Shown piece after piece: positions 1 to 4,805 of a stretch of 7,861 bases of DNA. The stretch comes from Chloroflexota bacterium. GTDB lineage: Bacteria > Chloroflexota > Anaerolineae > UBA1429. A model generated the notes under the pieces. The model had not been told where the DNA came from. It was given only the letters and a program-made list of their open reading frames with translations, and made no database searches. The stretch lies in the NCBI GenBank assembly GCA_014360745.1, contig JACIWY010000159.1, positions 1-7,861 of the forward strand, read 5' to 3'. Position 1 is the stretch's first letter. Each line of letters starts with the position of its first letter. Position numbers and translations under genes: made by a program.

Positions 1-2
1 CG

Positions 3-47
3 TTGCAGATGGCCGCACAGGTCTGGATGGCTATGGCGCGGGCCTAG
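3..47 (+). CDS. Possible 3' end of an upstream gene (partial)
   Basis: One plus-strand frame is open from the left edge to a TAG at 45-47 and would encode a 14-residue tail reading LQMAAQVWMAMARA. This is amphipathic, alanine/methionine-rich and helix-like, as many bacterial C-termini are. The sigma promoter begins directly after this stop, which fits the end of a gene here. Fourteen codons are too few for identification, and the other two plus-strand frames are also open over this stretch, so the call is weak. Confidence 0.2.
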   Translation: MQMAAQVWMAMARA

Positions 48-48
48 G

Positions 49-87
49 TTTCTCAACCGGCATGTCCTATGCTATACTCTTGTATAG
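49..87 (+). promoter_or_regulatory. Promoter of the sigma factor operon, with palindrome over the -10
   Basis: An extended -10 element, TGC followed by TATACT (73-78), lies 18 bases after a weak -35, TTTCTC (49-54). The -10 sits inside a perfect inverted repeat, CTATAC (72-77), spacer TCTT, GTATAG (82-87), which would also cover the start of transcription near position 85. A repressor bound there would block the promoter. The mRNA leader would be about 28 bases, with a Shine-Dalgarno GGGAG at 101-105. Seen: the elements and the symmetry. Inferred: that the palindrome is an operator. Confidence 0.5.
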
Positions 88-112
88 AACGATAGCTCGA
101 GGGAGAGATAGC

Positions 113-787
113 ATGGACGGGCGCACGAACGAGGAATGGCTGGCGGCGTTGCGCGAGCCGGGCCCCGAGCGACAACAGGCGCTGCTTGATCTGCGCCAGT
201 TGTTGGTGCGTGGGTTGGGCTACGCCCTGGCCAAGTTCGAAGATGTGCGCGATAGCGACCTAGACGATTTCGCCCAAGAGGCAATCCTCAAGATCGTCGA
301 ATCCCTGGATACCTTCCGCGGCGAGAGCCGCTTCCTCACCTGGGCGACCAAAATCGCCGTCCGGGTGGCCTACACCGAGCTGCGCCGCGCGCGTTGGCGC
401 GATGTGCCTTTGCAAATCCCTGTCGAAACGTCCGAGGGCGAGTTTATACCACAGACCTATGCGTCCCCTGCGCCGGGGCCCGAAGAGGTGACCGTCCGGC
501 GCGAGGTGATCGCTATATTGAACGATGCCATCGCGAATGAGCTAACCGATAAACAACGCCAAGCTATCGTGGCTGTGGTCGTGCAGGGGATGCCGCTGGA
601 CGAAGTGGCGCAACGAATGGGTTCGAACCGTAACGCGCTTTACAAGCTACTTCATGATGCGCGGCAGAAGCTGCGCCAGCGCCTTTTGGAGCGAGGATTG
701 ACGCCGCAGGAAATCTTGGAGGCGTTTGCTGAGACAAAAAGTCCGCAGCAGACAGTAGGCGAAATGGAAGCGGACGGTAAGAGATAA
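113..787 (+). CDS. RNA polymerase sigma-70 family (ECF-like) factor
   Basis: A 224-residue sigma factor that would direct core RNA polymerase to a dedicated set of promoters. Residues 49-92 match sigma region 2: a DLDDFAQEAILKIVESLDTFRG segment with acidic and aromatic core-binding residues, then SRFLTWATKIAVRVAYTELRR, the helix that melts and reads the -10. Residues 144-191 match region 4: LTDKQRQAIV, then a helix-turn-helix, PLDEVAQRMGSNRNALYKLLHDARQKLRQRL, for the -35. There is no region 1.1 or 3, which fits the ECF class; the linker at about 100-130 is proline/glutamate-rich. The last 30 residues are a short polar tail. I chose ATG 113 because GGGAG at 101-105 is well spaced. The in-frame ATG at 62 would place the promoter's -10 inside the gene. 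The anti-sigma-like gene follows 34 bases later, so the two probably form one operon. Exact ECF subgroup not assigned. Confidence 0.88.
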   Translation: MDGRTNEEWLAALREPGPERQQALLDLRQLLVRGLGYALAKFEDVRDSDLDDFAQEAILKIVESLDTFRGESRFLTWATKIAVRVAYTELRRARWRDVPLQIPVETSEGEFIPQTYASPAPGPEEVTVRREVIAILNDAIANELTDKQRQAIVAVVVQGMPLDEVAQRMGSNRNALYKLLHDARQKLRQRLLERGLTPQEILEAFAETKSPQQTVGEMEADGKR

Positions 788-821
788 CCGGTTCTCGTCG
801 TCCAAAGCGAAGGGGAGGAAT

Positions 822-1055
822 ATGGGCTTGGATCTGCCGACGATGGGACGTACGCTGCGCACCATTCTAAGGACGCTACCGCACGAGCTGACCTGCGATG
901 AATGCTTGGGATTTCTAGATTCGTACGCGGAGCTGGAGCTGGCCGGGGGGCGGCCAGCCGAGGCAATGCCCTTGGTGTATCATCACCTGGGCATTTGCCG
1001 CGATTGCTACGAAGAGTATCAGGGTTTACTCAGCGCCATGCGCGGCCTGGCCTGA
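822..1055 (+). CDS. Small soluble zinc-binding anti-sigma-like protein (ZAS/zf-HC2 type)
   Basis: A 77-residue protein with the HxxxCxxC signature of zinc-dependent anti-sigma factors (H55, C59, C62). An earlier CxxC (C25, C28) supplies the remaining metal or thiol residues. In the RsrA/ChrR family such a domain clamps the sigma factor, and some members release it when the cysteines are oxidised or the metal is lost. Here the protein is only the zinc domain: no transmembrane helix and no periplasmic sensor domain follow, so it should act in the cytoplasm. It lies 34 bases behind the sigma gene and is followed by a terminator, so the probable partner is the upstream sigma factor. A strong AGGGGAGGA at 811-819 precedes ATG 822; the spacing is short (3-6 bases depending on pairing). 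The anti-sigma role is inferred from motif and context; a zinc-ribbon co-factor without anti-sigma activity is possible. Confidence 0.72.
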   Translation: MGLDLPTMGRTLRTILRTLPHELTCDECLGFLDSYAELELAGGRPAEAMPLVYHHLGICRDCYEEYQGLLSAMRGLA

Positions 1056-1063
1056 CCAAGCAG

Positions 1064-1096
1064 GAGCCCTTACCCAAAGGGGAGTAAGAGCTTTTT
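1064..1096 (+). terminator. Intrinsic terminator of the sigma/anti-sigma operon
   Basis: Nine bases after the anti-sigma stop the RNA can fold. AGC (1065-1067) pairs with GCT (1090-1092), and CTTAC (1069-1073) with GTAAG (1084-1088). CC (1074-1075) pairs with GG (1081-1082) around a five-base loop. There is one C·A mismatch and one bulged A. A run of five T (1092-1096) follows. The position between convergent genes supports it. Confidence 0.65.
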
Positions 1097-1161
1097 GTCG
1101 TGTCGGGCGGGCCTGGCAGAGTTCGTAATCTTCTGATATGCTGAAATGACCGCCAAGCACA

Positions 1162-2073
1162 TTATACCCGCGCCGGCAGCGCTTCTTTCGGTACCTTACA
1201 GACCATGGTAAACGCCGGGTCGATCACATTGCCCACCTCATACACCACTGTATGCCCCAATAGGATATGTGCGCCATAGGCATCTAACCCGTAATCGGTT
1301 TGCAGCCAGCGCAGCATCTCGGTGGTGGCGTGTTGTAAGGCCTGGTCCAACGGGCGAGCGTTACCCACAGTAAAGATAAACCGTTCGTCTTCGCCACGTG
1401 GCCACCGGATGCTCCACCCCTTGAGCACCTTGAACGTCACCTGTACATCCATAGAGATATCTATCCCCGCGCCGAGGATCTCGCCATCGGCCTGTAAGGC
1501 ATGCCCATCGCCCAGAAAAAAGAGTGCCCCCTCCATGAAAATGGGAAAATAGGCTACCACGCCTGGTCGAAAGCCACGATAGTCCATATTCCCGCCATGT
1601 TGTCCCGATGTTGCCGCGCTGATCGCTTGGCCGTCCACCGGAGCTACGCCAAAACAGCCCAGCATCGTGCGCACCGGCAACGCCCAACGGCCCAGATGGG
1701 TTTCAGGAGTTATGAGGGTGGCCGTGCCCCGTTCGAGATCGATATGCCAGTCGGAGAGCATGCGTTCGGGCGCTTCGCGTACATAGGCCGGATCCATCAC
1801 GTTGGGCATCAAGGCGGCGTTGCTCCAACCGTGAGTGCGGTTGGGTTCGAGGCGCTCCAGATATACGGCCAACGTATCGCCGGGCAGGGCCTCCTCGATA
1901 TAAAAGGGACCGGTCTGTGGATTGGGGGCTCCGGCCACTTGTTCACCCCGATAATCGACGCCCCGGGCGTCCACCGTGCGCGTGAGGAGCGTGTCGCCAT
2001 CGGCCAGGCGCAAAACGGGTGCATGGCTACCGAGCGTGGTATGATAGACGGTGGGGTCGAAACGGTGCTTCAT
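1162..2073 (-). CDS. Acetamidase/formamidase family amidohydrolase
   Basis: A 303-residue protein of the FmdA_AmdA family, which hydrolyses formamide, acetamide or related short amides to ammonia and the acid. Family landmarks are visible in order: GPFYIEEALPGDTLAV (55-70), GCFGVAP (139-145), SGQHGGNMD (156-164) and FLGDGHALQADGE (186-198). The glycine/His/Asp-rich segments are those that build the metal-dependent active site in this family. The length equals the short (about 300-residue) branch rather than the roughly 400-residue Methylophilus FmdA type. There is no signal peptide, so it is cytoplasmic. ATG 2073 is preferred over longer in-frame starts because a perfect AGGAGGT lies six bases or so upstream, and the residues before it (up to 2325) do not resemble the family. 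It is a single gene, convergent with the sigma operon and divergent from the 2303 peptide gene. The exact amide substrate cannot be told from sequence. Confidence 0.9.
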   Translation of the reverse strand: MKHRFDPTVYHTTLGSHAPVLRLADGDTLLTRTVDARGVDYRGEQVAGAPNPQTGPFYIEEALPGDTLAVYLERLEPNRTHGWSNAALMPNVMDPAYVREAPERMLSDWHIDLERGTATLITPETHLGRWALPVRTMLGCFGVAPVDGQAISAATSGQHGGNMDYRGFRPGVVAYFPIFMEGALFFLGDGHALQADGEILGAGIDISMDVQVTFKVLKGWSIRWPRGEDERFIFTVGNARPLDQALQHATTEMLRWLQTDYGLDAYGAHILLGHTVVYEVGNVIDPAFTMVCKVPKEALPARV

Positions 2074-2120
2074 GATACCTCCTGCTGTTCGGACATAATG
2101 GTTATAAGAAGATGTCAGAA

Positions 2121-2146
2121 TTTGCCTCATAAGGTGATCGGGCAAA
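2121..2146. promoter_or_regulatory. Inverted repeat in the amidase leader, operator candidate
   Basis: TTTGCC (2121-2126) and GGCAAA (2141-2146) form a perfect six-base inverted repeat around a 14-base spacer. The half-sites are two DNA turns apart centre to centre, the geometry bound by many dimeric repressors. It lies just downstream of the predicted amidase transcription start, so it could act as an operator or fold as a leader hairpin. Chance occurrence is possible with arms this short. Confidence 0.3.
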
Positions 2147-2172
2147 GCGCATCGTTTGCATCCTCTGGCGAG

Positions 2173-2201
2173 ATTATAAGCGAGTGGGTGAATGTTGCCA
2201 G
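2173..2201 (-). promoter_or_regulatory. Promoter candidate for the acetamidase/formamidase gene
   Basis: Read on the minus strand, CTGGCA (2201-2196) is separated by 17 bases from a perfect -10, TATAAT (2178-2173). Transcription would start near 2166, giving a leader of about 93 bases to ATG 2073. A TTGACA also occurs at 2216-2211 but lies 32 bases from this -10 and has no good -10 of its own. Confidence 0.45.
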
Positions 2202-2232
2202 CGCGCTGAGTGTCAAAAAAGCGAAAACCCTC

Positions 2233-2261
2233 TTGCGCGAATAGAACATTTGTGCTATTAT
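2233..2261 (+). promoter_or_regulatory. Strong sigma-A-type promoter of the 2303 small gene
   Basis: A -35, TTGCGC (2233-2238), is followed after exactly 17 bases by TATTAT (2256-2261). The latter is preceded by TGC, making an extended -10. The transcription start is expected at about 2267-2269, giving a leader of roughly 35 bases with AAGGGGG (2292-2298 region) before ATG 2303. The promoter is interleaved with the two operator copies described separately. Confidence 0.65.
2241..2258. promoter_or_regulatory. Operator O1, LexA/SOS-box-like, one mismatch
   Basis: ATAGAAC (2241-2247), ATTT, GTGCTAT (2252-2258) is an 18-base palindrome with one mismatch (GTGC where symmetry asks for GTTC). It occupies the spacer between the -35 and -10 of the small-gene promoter and reaches into the -10. 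It has the same left arm and the same TAT end as O2, centred 24 bases downstream. Its core GAAC-N4-GTGC is one base off the Gram-positive LexA consensus GAAC-N4-GTTC. Confidence 0.55.
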
Positions 2262-2264
2262 AGG

Positions 2265-2282
2265 ATAGAACAAAAGTTCTAT
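2265..2282. promoter_or_regulatory. Operator O2, perfect LexA/SOS-box-like palindrome
   Basis: ATAGAAC (2265-2271), AAAA, GTTCTAT (2276-2282) is a perfect palindrome with seven-base arms and a four-base A spacer. Its core is exactly GAAC-N4-GTTC, the box bound by LexA in Bacillus and relatives and, as I recall, in Dehalococcoides (Chloroflexota). It covers the predicted transcription start, the classic place for a repressor. That the binder is LexA is inference; another repressor with the same half-site is possible. Confidence 0.65.
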
Positions 2283-2302
2283 TATGCCGAGAAGGGGGCA
2301 GC

Positions 2303-2524
2303 ATGGAGATCTTGATCGTCATCATCTTGACGCTGGTGTTGTTGACGGCCCTGGATACCGAGTCTCAGGGCCAAGCCCGCGAAGGGGCCGGCCGGCGACG
2401 GTCTCCCCGGCGGATCACTCCGCGCCGTCGGAATGAGCGCCAAATAGAAATGCGTTGGCCCATGAGACCTTCGCATCAAACGGCTGTGACGCGGGGCGCT
2501 GCCGTTCGGTGGTGGTGGGAATAG
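2303..2524 (+). CDS. Small membrane peptide with Arg-rich tail, function unknown
   Basis: A 73-residue protein of no family I recognise. Residues 3-17 (ILIVIILTLVLLTAL) are a single hydrophobic helix at the extreme N-terminus. The rest is polar and strongly basic, with 14 arginines (clusters at 31-33, 36-37 and 41-43) and no lysine, ending in RWWWE. By the positive-inside rule the tail should face the cytoplasm, where it could touch nucleic acid, ribosome or membrane phospholipid; this is inference. The gene looks real because it has a strong promoter, AAGGGGG five or so bases before ATG 2303, and two operator copies in front. A size and design of one helix plus a short tail recalls SOS-induced small membrane proteins (division inhibitors such as SidA or YneA, the toxin TisB), but no sequence similarity to them is visible. 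It could alternatively be a short leader peptide. Confidence 0.6.
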   Translation: MEILIVIILTLVLLTALDTESQGQAREGAGRRRSPRRITPRRRNERQIEMRWPMRPSHQTAVTRGAAVRWWWE

Positions 2525-2643
2525 AGATTTAACTCGTCCTTTACGCGGCTTTAGGGCAGCCTTAACGTTCTTTCCGCACTCCCAAGTTACAATAAGGGCA
2601 GTCTATTACAAGCGGGGATGTCCGCAAGGAATGGGAGGGAAAG
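2525..2643 (+). other. Intergenic gap with weak promoter signal
   Basis: This 119-base gap contains TACAAT at 2588-2593, a passable -10. The best -35 choice, TTAACG (2562-2567), lies 20 bases away, which is too far for a confident call. No intrinsic terminator with a U-tract is visible after the small gene, so transcription from 2267 may continue into the gene at 2644. GGGAGGGA just before 2644 is that gene's ribosome binding site. Confidence 0.3.
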
Positions 2644-2976
2644 ATGTTGGTCTTGAACGAAGCTCTACAGCCCATTGACCGTGTGGCCGCTTTTTTGCCC
2701 TATAGCGTTGAACGCTCAGAGATGGGCGCGGTGGTGCGCCTGCTGGGTAAACTGGTTGCTTATCTGCCAAACGAGAAACGTTCCTATTATCAATGGGCCG
2801 TGGTCCTGAGCTATCGGCAGGGTCAAGAGCTTTCGGCCTATCAGATCGTGCCTCCTCATCTGCGGATTATTCTCTTTTCCCGCTGGGAGATCGGCTTGAT
2901 CCTGCGTCATTGGGCGTTGGGCATCAGGCTCGGCCAACCACTGTTTTGGTGCAGGGAATTTGGCGCGCTGAGCTGA
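2644..2976 (+). CDS. Hypothetical protein, 110 residues, no recognised family
   Basis: An unrecognised protein. The case for a real gene is a very good Shine-Dalgarno, GGGAGGGA ending four bases before ATG 2644, and a composition rich in Leu, Ile, Arg, Trp and Tyr with few low-complexity stretches. It looks like a folded soluble or membrane-associated domain: an amphipathic start (LNEALQPIDRVAAFLPYSVE), a middle segment RSYYQWAVVLSYRQGQE (46-62), and a hydrophobic C-terminal third, RIILFSRWEIGLILRHWALGIRLGQPLFW (74-102). The hydrophobic stretches are broken by Arg and Glu, so I do not call a transmembrane helix. It follows the Arg-rich peptide gene on the same strand and could share its SOS-like control. 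It is convergent with the glycerol operon 44 bases beyond its stop. A single cysteine (C103) is present. No function is proposed. Confidence 0.55.
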   Translation: MLVLNEALQPIDRVAAFLPYSVERSEMGAVVRLLGKLVAYLPNEKRSYYQWAVVLSYRQGQELSAYQIVPPHLRIILFSRWEIGLILRHWALGIRLGQPLFWCREFGALS

Positions 2977-3020
2977 GGCTCTCTCGTTTCGCGTCTGAGA
3001 ACGTAGCCGCTGTATTGTAG

Positions 3021-3407
3021 CTATTCGCTCGAGTTGGGCGCCGCGTGTGCTATAGCACGGCTAGTAATGATGTCCACACCGGTGCCCAACACGTTGGGCA
3101 AGACTACTTGGCCTTTTTTCACCGGCGCTTGCAATTCTACCTTGCGTAAAAGCGCGATCGCGTCCATCAGGGCGTGCTTGGGCAATGGCTCCATCGAGCG
3201 CACCGGCACGAGAGGCAACACTCCTCCACGCACTTGGACCGTTGTGGTCAACATGCGCCGGGGATCGGTCAATTCCTCGCGTACAAAGGCGATGCCACGA
3301 CGGCAAGCATGACCCTGCATTGTGCGCAATTCCTCTCCTTCGACGATGGCCTGAATGGTGCAACCCACCGGACAGGTGATGCAAATAAACTCTTTTTGTT
3401 CAGCCAC
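3021..3407 (-). CDS. DUF1667 four-cysteine protein of the glycerol operon
   Basis: A 128-residue protein of the DUF1667 family, always seen beside GlpA-type dehydrogenases and FAD/NAD oxidoreductases (for example in the Thermotoga glycerol cluster). The N-terminal half carries CxxCxxxC (C9, C12, C16) and a fourth cysteine in GHACRRG (C35). This spacing resembles the [4Fe-4S] site at the front of molybdopterin oxidoreductases and suggests an iron-sulfur electron carrier or a metal-binding subunit. The second half has VRSMEPLPKHALMDAIALLRKVELQAPVKKGQVVLPNVLGTGVDIITS, a conserved family region. The start is GTG at 3407-3405 with AAGGAG upstream. The gene overlaps the end of the preceding gene by eight bases, so the two are probably translationally coupled. 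It is last in the operon; no clear terminator follows before 2976. Its role as electron carrier is inferred. Confidence 0.85.
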   Translation of the reverse strand: MAEQKEFICITCPVGCTIQAIVEGEELRTMQGHACRRGIAFVREELTDPRRMLTTTVQVRGGVLPLVPVRSMEPLPKHALMDAIALLRKVELQAPVKKGQVVLPNVLGTGVDIITSRAIAHAAPNSSE

Positions 3408-4698
3408 GCCTTTCTCCTTCTTCCAAGGCGATCAGATGCACCGAAACCTCCTTGCCTTCAGCCAGGCGTTTCTGCAAAGTAGGGTCGAGGCGCCAAGTGA
3501 CCATCTCCGAAGGGCGTGCGTAGCGCAATCGGCGCGAGGCCACTACTTCGCCGTCAACGCGGATTTCCGCTTGGGTCAAGCCCTCAATGGGCGTGCGCGC
3601 TCGAAACTGGAGCTCGGCCTCCGCAAAGCGGATATGCAAACGCTGAGGCACGACATGGCGCACGTTTTCGCCCGGCCGCACGGGCAACCAGGCATTGGGT
3701 GCGGTAGGGGGCGCTTGAGGCCGACCCAGCGCGCTCTCTGCCGCCTGGCGCCCGGCGCGCAGGGCGCTCTCGGTGACATCGTCCACCAAATCGTATACGT
3801 GCAGCACGTTGCCGGCGGCGTAGAGCCCCGGCACGTTGGTTTCCAAACGCTCATCGACCAAAGGGCCACCGGTGAGCGGATCGAGCATGACGCCAGCCAT
3901 GCGCGATAGCTCGTTCTCGGGAATAAGCCCCACCGACAGGAGAAGGGTATCGCAACGCAATTCTCGTTCGGTGCCCGGCACCGGCCGCCAATGCTCATCC
4001 ACCTTGCTGATGAGCACCGCCTCGACCCGTTTCCGCCCGCGCACCTCGATGACCGTGGTGCACAAGTAAAGCGGGATATCGAAATCGCGCACACATTGTA
4101 CCAGGTTACGGCGCAGGCCGCTGACGTAAGGGAGCACCTCCAACATGGCTACGACTTGTGCGCCTTCCAAGGTCAGGCGGCGGGCCATGATCATGCCAAT
4201 GTCGCCGGAGCCCAAGATGACAAAGCGTTCCCCGGGCATGTAGCCCTCCATATTCACCAGACGCTGAGCCGTACCGGCAGTGTATACTCCGGCGGGCCGA
4301 GTGCCCGGGATGGCCAGGGCACCGCGCGGGCGCTCGCGGCAACCCATACAGGCCACGATGGATCGAGCCTCGATCTCGAGCAGCCCTTGTCGCCCGTTGG
4401 TGGCTATTACCCGACAGGCCCCCTCGATGGAGAGAACCATCGTATCCAGCAGAAGCTCAACGTCGAGCGCCTGGGCGCGTTCGATCCAGCGCGTGGCATA
4501 TTCGGGGCCGGTGAGGTCGCTATCAAAGATGCGCAGGCCAAAGCCGTTGTGAATGCATTGTTGTAGGATACCGCCCGGCTCGGTGTTACGTTCGATGACC
4601 AACACCCGCCGTGCGCCGTGCTCTCGTGCCGCGCAAGCGGCGGCCAGCCCTGCCGGCCCGGCGCCGATGACGGCCACATCGCAGGAAAGGGTCTTCAT
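3400..4698 (-). CDS. FAD/NAD-dependent oxidoreductase, glycerol-3-phosphate dehydrogenase partner
   Basis: A 432-residue flavoprotein of the pyridine nucleotide-disulfide oxidoreductase class, orthologous by layout to the protein encoded next to glpA in Thermotoga. Residues 6-36 form the FAD Rossmann fold (VIGAGPAG, closing Glu36). GGILQQCIHNGFG (42-54) is a family hallmark with Cys48. CMGCRERPRG (117-126) is another conserved segment. ILGSGDIGMIMARRLTLEG (161-179) is the second Rossmann fold, for NAD(P). TNVPGLYAAGNVLHVYDLVDDV (287-308) is the C-terminal FAD contact. It probably passes electrons between the dehydrogenase and NAD or another carrier. ATG 4698 places the GxGxxG at the usual distance from the N-terminus; GGGGGAG lies about 12 bases upstream. 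An in-frame ATG at 4785 has no Shine-Dalgarno and would add 29 residues unlike the family. The closing residues 340-432 form a separate beta-rich domain. Confidence 0.88.
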   Translation of the reverse strand: MKTLSCDVAVIGAGPAGLAAACAAREHGARRVLVIERNTEPGGILQQCIHNGFGLRIFDSDLTGPEYATRWIERAQALDVELLLDTMVLSIEGACRVIATNGRQGLLEIEARSIVACMGCRERPRGALAIPGTRPAGVYTAGTAQRLVNMEGYMPGERFVILGSGDIGMIMARRLTLEGAQVVAMLEVLPYVSGLRRNLVQCVRDFDIPLYLCTTVIEVRGRKRVEAVLISKVDEHWRPVPGTERELRCDTLLLSVGLIPENELSRMAGVMLDPLTGGPLVDERLETNVPGLYAAGNVLHVYDLVDDVTESALRAGRQAAESALGRPQAPPTAPNAWLPVRPGENVRHVVPQRLHIRFAEAELQFRARTPIEGLTQAEIRVDGEVVASRRLRYARPSEMVTWRLDPTLQKRLAEGKEVSVHLIALEEGERRG

Positions 4699-4746
4699 AC
4701 CTTTTATTTTCTCCCCCAAATAGCGGATCAGGTGCCCCGCACTCGC

Positions 4747-4765
4747 CCAGGTGCACAGCACCTGG
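4747..4765. other. Hairpin in the gap between glpA and the oxidoreductase gene
   Basis: CCAGGTG (4747-4753) and CACCTGG (4759-4765) form a perfect seven-base inverted repeat around a five-base loop. It lies in the 107-base gap that breaks an otherwise tight operon. A further CAGGTGC at 4729-4735 offers the transcript's CAGGTG (complement of 4759-4764) a second, competing partner downstream. No U-run follows on the transcribed strand, so it is not an intrinsic terminator. An mRNA-processing or stability element, or a site reducing downstream expression, would fit. Confidence 0.45.
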
Positions 4766-4805
4766 TATCTAAACAGCAATCCCATGGTTGCCGAGCATGA
4801 CGCCT

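Noticed and set aside
84..101. Full SOS box in front of the sigma gene
   Set aside because: Only the left arm ATAGAAC is intact. The right arm GCTCGAG matches four of seven bases and has GCTC in place of GTTC, so I mention it only as a hint.
62..112. Longer sigma factor starting at ATG 62
   Set aside because: The -10 at 73-78 would then lie inside the coding region. There is no Shine-Dalgarno before 62, while GGGAG at 101-105 fits ATG 113; the added residues do not resemble sigma factors.
2196..2216. TTGACA at 2216-2211 (minus strand) as the amidase -35
   Set aside because: It is 32 bases from the TATAAT, and at 17 bases only ATTCAC is present; CTGGCA at 2201-2196 has the right spacing.
1501..2244. 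Plus-strand open frame of 247 codons opposite the amidase
   Set aside because: It lies antisense to a clearly recognisable amidase, has no ribosome binding site and its translation shows no domain.
2074..2325. N-terminal extension of the amidase up to 2325
   Set aside because: A perfect AGGAGGT precedes ATG 2073. The extension would run through the divergent promoter and both operators, and it is not family-like.
3355..4566. Two plus-strand open frames (184 and 191 codons) over the oxidoreductase gene
   Set aside because: They are antisense shadows in G+C-rich DNA; the minus strand has FAD and NAD motifs throughout.
4699..4785. Oxidoreductase starting at ATG 4785
   Set aside because: There is no Shine-Dalgarno, the extra 29 residues displace the Rossmann motif from the N-terminus, and the segment contains the intergenic hairpin.
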